A stretch of 64,000 nucleotides of DNA from Fibrobacterota bacterium. GTDB taxonomy: Bacteria > Fibrobacterota > Fibrobacteria > UBA11236. Shown here piece by piece: positions 8,837 through 17,087 of this stretch. The position numbers and the translations under genes were made by a program. The DNA is taken from positions 46,392 to 110,391 of the forward strand of contig JAQBPO010000066.1 in NCBI GenBank assembly GCA_028287465.1. Direction: 5' to 3'. The notes below the pieces were generated by a model that worked only from the letters and a program-made list of their open reading frames with translations, did not search any database and was not told the origin of the DNA. How positions within the stretch are numbered: the first letter of the stretch is position 1; each line of letters opens with the position of its first letter.

Positions 8837-9958
8837 ATGACGCGGTCGGCGAAGGCCTTTCTCCCGAAGTCCCTGGTCTTGGCGGTCCCGATGGGTGCCA
8901 TCCTGATCGGAGTCGGCCTGGTCCTGGGAGGCTGCGATGGGCGCCGCGCCCTGCGGGAGACGCCGCTGCCCCCCTCCCAGGAGAAGGTCGCCTTGGAGCG
9001 GTTCCAACCTCCCGAAGCCCTTGAACAGATCGGCGACTGGTACCCCCACGATTGGCGGCTGCACCTTTTCCGCGCCCTCATGGATACCTCCTGGTCCGGC
9101 AAGGTGGAGAGCCTGCGCCGGGCGGACAGCCTCCATCCCGGCGAACCCCTGATCGCATACGAATTGTGCCTGGCCTTCCTGGATCGGGAGGAACCGGAGG
9201 TGGAACGCCAGGCCCGCCCCTGGCTGGACAAGGCCCTGGCCGCCGATCCCGGCAACGGAGTACTGCGCGTCATGGAAGCTTATGTGCTGCTGAAGGAGGG
9301 TCGTCTGCCCCAAGCGCGCGCCCTGTTCATGGACGCCCGGCGGATTCCCGGAGGGGATTTCTACTATCCGCGGCTCGAGGAGGCCCTGGTCGGGCTTTTC
9401 AGCGATAGCCGCCATCTCAATCCCTATACCCTCACGGAAGCCGTGGAGCTCTACCGGCGCGTTCCATTTCCGCCCTTCGAGAAGTTCATCGACATCCTCT
9501 ACTCCGTTTTCCTGTCCCCCTTGCCGGAGCATCCCTACGACATCCGCATCCGCGGCAGGGATGCGGCCAAGGGACTGTTCCACCTGGGAAGCAGGCTGCG
9601 CGTGCAATCCTATTCCGGCCCCAAGGCCCTGTCGGGCGGATATGAGCAACGATCCCTGGGCTTCATGTTCCAGCTCAAATCCTCGGAATTCCTGACGCTG
9701 TTCTACCGTACCTTCGAGGATACCGCCGGGGCCAGCGCCGCCTACGGGGACCTGGTCGACGTGCAGAAGGAATACGAGGCCTTCATGGCCTCCCAGCCCT
9801 GGCAGGACACGACGGTGACCGCGTATCTGGACAACTGGAGCGGACTGATCAAGGGCCACCCGTCCATGACCCTGACCGAAGCCGAGGGCGAGGCCCGCAA
9901 ATGGACCTTGTGGAAAAGGGTGATGGCGATGAGGGTGCCTGAGAAGGACAGCCCTTAG
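8837..9958 (+). CDS. Probable lipoprotein with TPR-like helical repeats
   Basis: 373 residues. The N-terminus has a hydrophobic segment ending in a lipobox-like LVLGGC (Cys near residue 33), consistent with a lipid-anchored periplasmic or outer-membrane protein. The remainder is helical; residues about 85-190 contain TPR-like pairs (GEPLIAYELCLAFL, ALAADPGNGVLRVMEAYVLL, GRLPQARALFMDAR). No catalytic motif is visible. It diverges from the MCE gene across 150 bases and converges with the ABC export operon, so no clear operon partner exists. The ATG at 8837 has only a weak ribosome site. Function unknown; scaffold or assembly role possible. Confidence 0.75.
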   Translation: MTRSAKAFLPKSLVLAVPMGAILIGVGLVLGGCDGRRALRETPLPPSQEKVALERFQPPEALEQIGDWYPHDWRLHLFRALMDTSWSGKVESLRRADSLHPGEPLIAYELCLAFLDREEPEVERQARPWLDKALAADPGNGVLRVMEAYVLLKEGRLPQARALFMDARRIPGGDFYYPRLEEALVGLFSDSRHLNPYTLTEAVELYRRVPFPPFEKFIDILYSVFLSPLPEHPYDIRIRGRDAAKGLFHLGSRLRVQSYSGPKALSGGYEQRSLGFMFQLKSSEFLTLFYRTFEDTAGASAAYGDLVDVQKEYEAFMASQPWQDTTVTAYLDNWSGLIKGHPSMTLTEAEGEARKWTLWKRVMAMRVPEKDSP

Positions 9959-9973
9959 GAAGCCCTTCTCTCC

Positions 9974-11185
9974 TTATCCCGCTTTTCTATTGAACTTCAG
10001 GACCGAAAACGTGAAGACGGTGAAGCCGATCCCCAACATCGCCAGGCCTTCCCGCCAGAGTTCCGCGAAACCGGAGCCCTTCAGGAACATCTCCCGCAGC
10101 ACGTACATGAACCACCGGACCGGGTTCACCAGGGTGACGACCTGGACCCAATGGGGCATGTTCTCGACAGGCAGGAAAAATCCCGAGAGGAGCATGAAGA
10201 ACAGCAGGAAGAACCAGATGATGAACAGGGCCTGCTGCTGGGTGCGGGCCACGGTGGAGGTGAAGATGCCGATGCCCAGGGAAGAGAGCATATAGCAGGC
10301 GCAAAAGGCGATCAAGGTCAGGTAGTTGCCGCGGAACGGGACATGGAACCATAATTGCGCGATGGTCAGGGCCACCATCAGCTCGACGATCCCGATGAGG
10401 AAGAACGGTACGGCCTTGCCCACCACAACGTGGATGGGTTTAAGGGGGGTGACCATCAATTGCTCCAGGGTGCCGGCCTCCTTTTCGCGGACGATCGAAA
10501 ATCCCGTGAGAAGGGCGGTGACCATGGTGACCAGGATGACCGCGATCCCCGGGATCATGTACCAGGTGGATTTCAGGAGGGGATTGAAAAGGACGTTGGT
10601 ATCCGTAGACAGGGGAATGAGCTGGTCGAGGCGGATGCCCGCGGCTTCCAGGCGGGCTCCTAGGCGGTGCATGGCCCACTGGTTGAGCACGGCGGACAGG
10701 TACCCGCGCGCCACGCCCGCGGAATTCGCGTCCTGGCCGTCCACGAGCAGTTGCAGTTGCGCCCCGCCTCCTTTGGGACCCAAGCCGAGGGTGGCCGGGC
10801 CCTGGCCGCCTTGTCCGAACCGGGTGGCGCTTTCCAATTGCCGCGAGAATCCCTGGGGAATGATCAGGCCGAGCTTAACGGTACCGCGATCCAGCATTTC
10901 CCGGAGGTCCGCCTCGGAAGCGGCATTCCCCCGGAAGCGGAACAGGGGGTTGTTGGACACCGCCCGGATCATGGAACGGCTCTCCGGTCCGCCGTCATGA
11001 TCCACCACGGCCACGGGCGTATGCTTGACTTCCGTGGTCAGGGCGTATCCGAGCAGCAGCATCTGCATCATGGGCACCATGATCATCAGGCGCAGGCTGG
11101 TCTTGTCCCTCCTTAGCTGCGCGAATTCCTTGCCGATGATGACGCGGAACAGGTTGGACGATCGGGAAGGTTCGGACGGTCTCAT
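9974..11185 (-). CDS. ABC-2 type exporter permease (YbhR/YhhJ-like)
   Basis: A 403-residue ABC-2 membrane permease: N-terminal transmembrane helix (MIMVPMMQMLLLGYAL), a large periplasmic domain (residues about 55-200), then five C-terminal helices. The diagnostic REKEAGTLEQLMVTPLKP coupling segment is near residue 230-247. Pairs with the upstream permease to form the membrane part of an exporter fed by the two ABC ATPases. Its ATG overlaps the stop of that permease by four bases (ATGA at 11185), the last gene of the seven-gene operon starting with tetR. By analogy with YbhFSR, substrates may be drugs or cations; this is not shown by the sequence. Confidence 0.92.
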   Translation of the reverse strand: MRPSEPSRSSNLFRVIIGKEFAQLRRDKTSLRLMIMVPMMQMLLLGYALTTEVKHTPVAVVDHDGGPESRSMIRAVSNNPLFRFRGNAASEADLREMLDRGTVKLGLIIPQGFSRQLESATRFGQGGQGPATLGLGPKGGGAQLQLLVDGQDANSAGVARGYLSAVLNQWAMHRLGARLEAAGIRLDQLIPLSTDTNVLFNPLLKSTWYMIPGIAVILVTMVTALLTGFSIVREKEAGTLEQLMVTPLKPIHVVVGKAVPFFLIGIVELMVALTIAQLWFHVPFRGNYLTLIAFCACYMLSSLGIGIFTSTVARTQQQALFIIWFFLLFFMLLSGFFLPVENMPHWVQVVTLVNPVRWFMYVLREMFLKGSGFAELWREGLAMLGIGFTVFTFSVLKFNRKAG

Positions 11186-12291
11186 AGCTTCACCTTGAAT
11201 TTCCTGATCGCGATCCCCATCAGGAGCAGGCCCTCTCCCATCAGGACGATAAGCGGGGTCCAGAGCTCCTTGAGTCCCACGCCCTTGAGGATGATGCCCC
11301 GGACGATTTCCAGGAAATAGGTGGCGGGGATGATATGGGAGAGGATGCGCAGGGGAAGGGGCATGCTGGCCACGGGGAAGATGAATCCGGAAAGGAGCAC
11401 GGTCGGCATCATGGTGGCGCCCAGGGCCATGAACATGGCATGCTGCTGGCGCTTGGCGAGGGTGCTGATCAGCAATCCGATGCTCAGGGCGGTGAAGATG
11501 TACGCCAGGCTGCAGGCCCCCAGGAACCAGGGATTGCCCGCGATCCGCACCCCGAAGGCGACCCGGCCCACGGCCAGGATCAGGAAACCGTCCACCGCCG
11601 CAAGGAACAGGTAGGGGATGATCTTGCCCACGATGATTTCCAGCGGGCGCAGGGGCGATACGAGGAGCTGGCCCATGGTGCCCAGCTCCTTTTCCCTGGC
11701 GATGGCCACGGAGGTCAGCAGGGCGGAAATCATCAGGAGGATGACCGCCATCAATCCGGGCACGAAGAAGAGCGCGCTGCGCTGTTCAGGGTTGTAGAGG
11801 ATGAGGGTGCGCAGGTCCAGCACCTTGGGCTGTTCCACGCCCAGGACTTCCAGGGTCGCGCCCAAAAGCATGGGTTCGGCGGCGTTGCGGATGATGGTGC
11901 CGAGGTTGGGATCGGATCCGTCCACGAGCACCTGGACGCGGGCGCCTCCCGGCCGCCGCACGTCCCGGGCGAACCCGGACGGAAAACGGAAAAGCGCCTT
12001 GATGCCGTGGAGGCGGAACAGCTCACGGGGATCGGAGGCGGTCGGAACCGTGCCCCGGACCGAGAAAAGGCTGCTGGCGTCGATTTTATCGGCCACCTGG
12101 CGGGTTTCCGGGGCGGGGGAGGGCATCTCGATCATCACCGGGATTTCCTTGGCGTCCGCGTTCAGGGCATACCCGTACAGGAACATCATCATCACCGGCA
12201 TGACGAGGACGACCACCAGGGTCTGCCAATCCCGGAAGATATGGCGGACTTCCTTGCGGGCGATGGTGGCCAGGCGCGATCCGGACATCAT
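11182..12291 (-). CDS. ABC-2 type exporter permease (YbhS-like)
   Basis: 369-residue ABC-2 permease with the same layout as its neighbour: first helix (LVVVLVMPVMMMFLYGYAL), periplasmic loop, five helices, and the REKELGTMGQLLVSPLRP motif. It overlaps the ATPase gene before it by four bases (12288-12291) and the permease after it by four (11182-11185), so all are translationally coupled. The two permeases are related but clearly diverged, as expected for a heterodimeric transporter such as YbhS/YbhR. Confidence 0.92.
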   Translation of the reverse strand: MMSGSRLATIARKEVRHIFRDWQTLVVVLVMPVMMMFLYGYALNADAKEIPVMIEMPSPAPETRQVADKIDASSLFSVRGTVPTASDPRELFRLHGIKALFRFPSGFARDVRRPGGARVQVLVDGSDPNLGTIIRNAAEPMLLGATLEVLGVEQPKVLDLRTLILYNPEQRSALFFVPGLMAVILLMISALLTSVAIAREKELGTMGQLLVSPLRPLEIIVGKIIPYLFLAAVDGFLILAVGRVAFGVRIAGNPWFLGACSLAYIFTALSIGLLISTLAKRQQHAMFMALGATMMPTVLLSGFIFPVASMPLPLRILSHIIPATYFLEIVRGIILKGVGLKELWTPLIVLMGEGLLLMGIAIRKFKVKL

Positions 12292-13031
12292 GCGGGACTC
12301 CCGTCGGACTTGCGTTCCATCAAACGGAGGAACAGATCATGGATGGTGGCGCAGCCGTGCTCGCGCTTGAGATCGCGCGGCGATCCTATCGCGGCGATCC
12401 GCCCTTCGATCATGATGGACAGGCGATGGCAGTATTCCACCTCGTCCATGTAATGCGAGGTGATGAAGATGGTGGTGCCCTGGGCCGAGAGCCGGTGGAT
12501 CAGGTCCCAGAAATTACGGCGGCTGACGGGATCCACCGAACCGGTCGGCTCGTCCAGGAACAGGATCTCGGGACGGTGCAGGTTGGCGCAGGCCAGGCTT
12601 AGGCGTTGCTGCCATCCCCAGGGAAGGGATCCGGTGATGCGCGGAAGCAGGTCGCCCAGGCCCAGGAAACCGGCCATCTCCTTGATCCGGTCCTTCAATT
12701 CCCCGCCCCCCAGGCCGTAAAGCCCGCCGTAGAGGCGCAGGTTCTCGGCCACGCTGAGGTCCGGGTACAGGGAGAATTTCTGGGACATGTATCCGATGCG
12801 CGTGCGTATCTTGGCGGTTTCCGCGATGATGTCGAAGCCGGCCACGGTGCCCCGGCCGGAAGTGGGGGCCAGCAGGCCGCACAACATGCGGATGGCCGTG
12901 GTCTTGCCGGCGCCGTTCGCGCCCAGGAACCCGAAGACCTCGCCCTTCTCGACAGCCACGTCGATATGATCGACCGCGGTGAAGGCTCCGAAGCTCTTGG
13001 TGAGATGTTCCGTCCGGATCGAGTATTCCAT
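12288..13031 (-). CDS. ABC exporter ATPase, equivalent to the C-terminal half of YbhF
   Basis: 247 residues from ATG 13031, chosen because GGGAGGGG lies four bases upstream and the ATG overlaps the previous stop (TGATG); the frame from 13085 would run into the upstream gene. Walker A GANGAGKTT, Walker B ILFLDEPTGSVD and H-loop His (ITSHYMDE) are intact. The signature is atypical: SLPWGWQQRL stands where LSGGQ is expected, as in the C-terminal half of YbhF-type fusions. With the next ATPase it should form a heterodimer having one full ATP site. Cytoplasmic, bound to the two permeases. Confidence 0.92.
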   Translation of the reverse strand: MEYSIRTEHLTKSFGAFTAVDHIDVAVEKGEVFGFLGANGAGKTTAIRMLCGLLAPTSGRGTVAGFDIIAETAKIRTRIGYMSQKFSLYPDLSVAENLRLYGGLYGLGGGELKDRIKEMAGFLGLGDLLPRITGSLPWGWQQRLSLACANLHRPEILFLDEPTGSVDPVSRRNFWDLIHRLSAQGTTIFITSHYMDEVEYCHRLSIMIEGRIAAIGSPRDLKREHGCATIHDLFLRLMERKSDGSPA

Positions 13032-13984
13032 CAGGCCCCTCCCGCCGCGTTCGCCGTTTTCCCGGACAGAAGGGCGAAAAAGCAATCCTCGAGGGCCGGT
13101 TCCAGCATGGTCGCGCTGGCCGCTTCTGGAACGGCGAGACGGAGGCGGCCGAGGGGATCGCCGGCCTGGCCGGGCTTTTCGGCGGCGTGGAGGGATCCCC
13201 CGGAAGGATAGATCAGTTCGAACCCGGGAGGCGGAGGTTTATCCCCGGGATAGTTCAAGGTGGAGATGCGCGCATCCGGCGCGGCTTCCACGCGGTAGAG
13301 CCGATAGGGATAGGCGGCCAGCATTTCCGCCGGGGAACCTCCCGCTATCACCGCGCCCTGGTGGAGCAGGGCCAGGGAATCGCACAGGGCAGCCTCATCC
13401 ATATACGGCGTGGAGACGATAAGGCTGATGCCTTGGGCCCGCAGGGATTTCAGCATGGTCCAGAAGTCCCGCCTCGCCACCGGGTCCACCCCGACGGTCG
13501 GTTCGTCCAGCAGAAGCAGTTTGGGATGATGGATCAGGGTGCAGGCCAAGGCCAGCTTCTGCTTCATGCCTCCGGACAGCAAACCGGCCCGCCGGCCCTT
13601 GAAGGGGGCGAGTCCGGCGAATTCCAGGAGGTGGTCCATGCGTTCCGCCTTCGCCTTGCCCCGGATTCCGAAGATGTCGGCGAAGAAATCCAGGTTCTCG
13701 AGCACGGAGAGATCCTGGTAGAGCGAGAAACGCTGAGGCATGTAGCCGATATCGTCCCGGATGCGCGGGAAACCTTTCCTCAAATCCAGGCCGAGCATGC
13801 GGACCTCTCCCGAATCCGGATCGGAAAGGGTGGCCAGGATGTTCATCAGGGTCGACTTCCCCGCGCCGTCCGCGCCGATAAGGCCGAAGAGGCAGGGGTC
13901 CGGCACCTCCAGGGAGATGCCCCTGAGGGCCTTCTCCCCGGCATGATCCTTCGCAAGCGACCGGATGGAGACTATGGATTCCAT
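13031..13984 (-). CDS. ABC exporter ATPase, equivalent to the N-terminal half of YbhF
   Basis: 317 residues from ATG 13984, seven bases after the HlyD stop; the frame from 14077 would overlap HlyD. Walker A GADGAGKST, normal signature LLSGGMKQKL and Walker B LLLLDEPTVGVD are present. The H-loop histidine is replaced (VSTPYMDEA, Pro where His is usual). After about residue 225 a roughly 90-residue Pro/Gly-rich extension follows, which in YbhF-like proteins would join the two ATPase halves. The gene ends in TGATG with the second ATPase, exactly where the fusion protein would continue. Assigned with good confidence. Confidence 0.92.
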   Translation of the reverse strand: MESIVSIRSLAKDHAGEKALRGISLEVPDPCLFGLIGADGAGKSTLMNILATLSDPDSGEVRMLGLDLRKGFPRIRDDIGYMPQRFSLYQDLSVLENLDFFADIFGIRGKAKAERMDHLLEFAGLAPFKGRRAGLLSGGMKQKLALACTLIHHPKLLLLDEPTVGVDPVARRDFWTMLKSLRAQGISLIVSTPYMDEAALCDSLALLHQGAVIAGGSPAEMLAAYPYRLYRVEAAPDARISTLNYPGDKPPPPGFELIYPSGGSLHAAEKPGQAGDPLGRLRLAVPEAASATMLEPALEDCFFALLSGKTANAAGGA

Positions 13985-13991
13985 CGCAGGG

Positions 13992-14921
13992 CTACTTCCA
14001 GACTTCCACCGGAAGGCCCCGCTTGAGAAGCCCGTCCTGGTTGGGCGCCAGGGCCCGGACGCGGAACACCAGCTCATTGCGGCTTTCCCGGGTCTGGATG
14101 TTCTTCGGGGAGAATTCCGCTTCGTGGCCTATCCAGCTCACCGCCGCCGGAAGGAAACGCGCCCCGTCCTTTTCCCCGTCCGGCGGGTCCAGGCGCAGGC
14201 GGACGGTTTGGCCGTACTTGATTCCCGCCAGCATGGTTTCCGGCACGAAGAAATCGACCTGGAGGGTGTCCTCCTTGCCGATTTCATAGACGGGCTGCCC
14301 GGGAGCGGCGATTTCCTCCGGGTTCTTGTAACGCGTCAGGATCCGGCCCGAGGCGGGGGCCCATAGGTAACACCGGCGCAACTGCTCGCGGATCTGGGCC
14401 TGTTTCGCTTCCAGGCCCTGGCGTTTGCCTCCCAGGCTGGCCACCATGTCCTTGGCCGCGGAAAGCTTGAGCCGAGCCGCGTCCAAGGCGGAAGCGAGTT
14501 TATCGCCTTGCTGGGCAGGAAGGGAGCCTTCCTTGACCAGCGGTTCGATGCGGGCATAGTCCCGTTCCAGGCCCCGGATCTCGGCCTGGGCCGCCTTGAT
14601 CTCGTTTTCCCTGGATCGCGTCCCCGCGATCAACTCGGTCATTCCGGCTTCCGCCTCCTGCAATTGAAGGGTAAAGGGGATGCTGTCCACCACGGCCAGC
14701 AATTCCCCCGCGGAGGCGGTCTGGCCTTCCTGCTTGTAGAGGCCGACGATCTTGCCCTGCACCAGGGCCGCAACCTGATAGGTCTGCGCCTCGACGATCG
14801 CCGATCCGATGAAATCCGGATCCGTCCGTCCCGTGCATCCCGCCATGGCAAGCAGGGCCGCCGTCGTTGCCCATGCCGTCTTCGCCCAATCCATCTTAAT
14901 GAGGTCCATCTTGAGCTCCAT
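13992..14921 (-). CDS. HlyD-family periplasmic adaptor (YbhG-like), probable lipoprotein
   Basis: 309 residues from ATG 14921, whose ATG overlaps the TolC-like stop (TGATG). The N-terminus carries a signal with a lipobox-like LLAMAGC, so it is probably lipid-anchored. The biotinyl-lipoyl half (VQGKIVGLYKQEGQTASAGE) is followed by a coiled-coil hairpin (about 85-190), the second lipoyl half (YLWAPASGRILTRYKNPEE) and a beta-barrel domain. It links the inner-membrane ABC exporter with the outer-membrane channel encoded just upstream. The frame extends to 15041 but that part lies inside tolC and lacks a signal. Confidence 0.9.
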   Translation of the reverse strand: MELKMDLIKMDWAKTAWATTAALLAMAGCTGRTDPDFIGSAIVEAQTYQVAALVQGKIVGLYKQEGQTASAGELLAVVDSIPFTLQLQEAEAGMTELIAGTRSRENEIKAAQAEIRGLERDYARIEPLVKEGSLPAQQGDKLASALDAARLKLSAAKDMVASLGGKRQGLEAKQAQIREQLRRCYLWAPASGRILTRYKNPEEIAAPGQPVYEIGKEDTLQVDFFVPETMLAGIKYGQTVRLRLDPPDGEKDGARFLPAAVSWIGHEAEFSPKNIQTRESRNELVFRVRALAPNQDGLLKRGLPVEVWK

Positions 14922-16285
14922 CAGTATCGCAACTCCCTTCCCGCGGCATAATCCCATTGCAAAAGCGCGAGCCTTTGCATGGTCCTCGCCTGTTCCATCA
15001 TCATTTCCGCGCGCGCCTGGTTGTTGCGCGCCTCGAGCCATTCGAGCCCCGTGGCCACGCCCACCTCGAATTGCCGCTTCAGGTCAGCGGCCGCGGCCTG
15101 GGCCGCATCGCGGGATGCCTGGGCGGCCGCGAATTGCGCGGCCCACCTGGCGTATTGCAGGCGCGCCGTGGCCATGCCCTTGCGCCATTCATGTTCCAGC
15201 TTGCGCTTCTGCTCGCCCAAGACGCGGGACTGTACGTCCAGCTGCCTGCGCTGCGCGCTGTTGCGGGCGCCGTCGAAAAGGTTCCATTTCAATTGCACGC
15301 CCAGCAGCCCGTACGGCATGAACTCATCCCCGGCCAAGTCGAGCCCGGGATTGGCGTATCGCACCCCCGCCAACCCGTAGACTTGAGGGAGCCTTTGCCC
15401 TGAGAGGGCCTTGGCCCCGTAACGCGCCTGTTCCACCCCCAGGTCCAGGGCCTTCGCCTCGGGCCGATCCATGCGCGGGCCGATGGGTCCACCCGCGTCG
15501 CCCATTCCGGCAGCGCTCTCCGGGACATCCCAGGCCGGCGGGGAAGGCGCGGCCGTATCCATGGCCAGATCGGCCGGTGAACCCAGTCCCGCCGGGTCCT
15601 TTCCCCCCAGGAAATCCAGGACTTCCATGGCCAGGGAATCCCTGGTATTCTGGGCGGACAGGAGCTCCACCTCCGATGCCTTTGACCTGGCCTCCGCGCC
15701 CAGGGCGCGGCTCCGGACGGCGGTCCCGGCGCGCACGAAATCCTGCAACTGCTTTTGGAGATCCTTCGAGTACCCGACCACCTTTTCCTGGTAGGAGGCC
15801 TGGGCGGCCGCCAGTTGCCAGGCGTAGTACATGGCGGCAAGACGCAGGGACATCTGGTTCCTGGCCCCGTCCCATTGGGCTTCCCGGGCCCGGATGCCCG
15901 CGCGCTTGGCGTCCAGGTTGTACCCGCGCGCGAATCCGGTGAACAGGGGATAGGTCGCATCCACCCCGAGTTCCACCTTGTCGTGATCGCCCAGGGCGCG
16001 GTCGAGGTGAGTGCCCCCGGGCGGGGGAAGGGGCAGATCCAATTTGAGACGAGGCGTTTCGGTGGTATAGGAGTAGCTGCCGATGGCGTCCACGGAGGGG
16101 AACCAGGCGGCCTTGGACTCCTGGGCCTGGGCCTCCGCCCGTTCCACCTCGAGCCTGAGGACGGCCAGGTCGGCATTGTCGCGGAACAGGATTTCCTGGG
16201 CCTCATGGAGGGAGAGCGCCGCCGACGGCGCGGCCGAGGCCGCGCAGAAGGCGAAGGTCGCGAGGAAGGCGCGAAGGGGATGCAT
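14921..16285 (-). CDS. TolC-family outer-membrane efflux protein
   Basis: 454 residues from ATG 16285, which has AAGAGG five bases upstream; an in-frame GTG at 16291 is part of that ribosome site. A Sec signal peptide (FLATFAFCAASAAPSAALS) precedes the OEP architecture: two long repeats of paired helices and strands (LSLHEAQEILFRDNADLAV at the start, later QLKWNLFDGARNSAQRRQL). Forms the outer-membrane channel of the tripartite exporter. It begins three bases after the tetR stop and overlaps the HlyD start, so the operon is strongly coupled. Confidence 0.92.
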   Translation of the reverse strand: MHPLRAFLATFAFCAASAAPSAALSLHEAQEILFRDNADLAVLRLEVERAEAQAQESKAAWFPSVDAIGSYSYTTETPRLKLDLPLPPPGGTHLDRALGDHDKVELGVDATYPLFTGFARGYNLDAKRAGIRAREAQWDGARNQMSLRLAAMYYAWQLAAAQASYQEKVVGYSKDLQKQLQDFVRAGTAVRSRALGAEARSKASEVELLSAQNTRDSLAMEVLDFLGGKDPAGLGSPADLAMDTAAPSPPAWDVPESAAGMGDAGGPIGPRMDRPEAKALDLGVEQARYGAKALSGQRLPQVYGLAGVRYANPGLDLAGDEFMPYGLLGVQLKWNLFDGARNSAQRRQLDVQSRVLGEQKRKLEHEWRKGMATARLQYARWAAQFAAAQASRDAAQAAAADLKRQFEVGVATGLEWLEARNNQARAEMMMEQARTMQRLALLQWDYAAGRELRY

Positions 16286-16287
16286 GT

Positions 16288-17007
16288 TCACCTCTTGGTC
16301 CGGATGCCGTTGAGAAGGGTATCGGTGATGGACGCGATGCGTTCTTCCAGGAACGCATCGTTGAATTCGATCTTGAGGCCCACCGCCGGGCCCAGGCGTT
16401 GCAGCATGGGCATGGCCAGGAAGGTGGTCACGGTCATCCCCATCAGGTTCATGATGAAGTGCAGGGGGTGGACGGGCTTGATCAGGCCGGCCTTGGCCTC
16501 GTCCTGGAGCGTTTTTACCAGGGTGGCGGGGACGTCCCGGAAATTCCTGAGCAGTTCCTGGAGGACGAACGGGAAGGAGCCGCCGCCTCCGGCGATTTCG
16601 CGGAATACGAAAAGGGGGAAGTCCGGATTGGCCGCCAGGGTGCGGATATAGGTGGAGACGATGGTCCTTACGATTCCTTCGACGCCGGCCGTTTGGGGCT
16701 GGGCCCGGAATTCGGCCTGGAGCTTGCCCCAGACGGTGGAGATGGTGTCTTCAAGGACCTTCTGGTAGAGCTTGTCCTTGCTGCGGAAGTAATAGTGCAA
16801 CAGGGCCTTGTTGACGCCGGCTTCGGTGGCGACGGCCTGCATGCGCGCGCCTTCGAGGCCTTTGGCGATGAATTCCTTGCGGGCGGCGGCGAGTATCCGT
16901 TTTTCGGTATCTCCTGAACCCGGATCCCCTCCGGTTTCCAGGGCAGGCGCGGGTTTGACGGCGGCCCGCTTTCTTGGTTTTTTAGATAAACTATTTGGTT
17001 TAACCAT
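16288..17007 (-). CDS. TetR-family regulator (CecR-like)
   Basis: 239 residues. A basic N-terminal tail (KKPRKRAAVK) precedes a TetR DNA-binding domain (about 35-85): EKRILAAARKEFIAKGLEGA, recognition helix in VNKALLHYYFRSKDKLY. The C-terminal ligand domain is of the CecR/YbiH type by context and hydrophobic pattern. First gene of the exporter operon, so it most likely represses the operon until an efflux substrate binds. ATG 17007 has no clear ribosome site; an inverted repeat (16996-17006) overlaps the start codon. It diverges from ispG across 80 bases. Confidence 0.92.
   Translation of the reverse strand: MVKPNSLSKKPRKRAAVKPAPALETGGDPGSGDTEKRILAAARKEFIAKGLEGARMQAVATEAGVNKALLHYYFRSKDKLYQKVLEDTISTVWGKLQAEFRAQPQTAGVEGIVRTIVSTYIRTLAANPDFPLFVFREIAGGGGSFPFVLQELLRNFRDVPATLVKTLQDEAKAGLIKPVHPLHFIMNLMGMTVTTFLAMPMLQRLGPAVGLKIEFNDAFLEERIASITDTLLNGIRTKR
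16996..17006. promoter_or_regulatory. Small inverted repeat at the tetR start, possible operator
   Basis: TGGTT-T-AACCA, five-base arms around one base, overlapping the tetR start codon and its first codons, in the only AT-rich stretch of the tetR/ispG interval. TetR regulators bind such palindromes near their own start. It is shorter than most TetR operators, so this is only a candidate. Confidence 0.25.
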
Positions 17008-17087
17008 ATGGGTAAGATTAATTCATGGCCGCTCTTCCGGCAATCGAAATCGGTCCTGGCCGAGGAATTGTGTATTTTTAATGGCCC

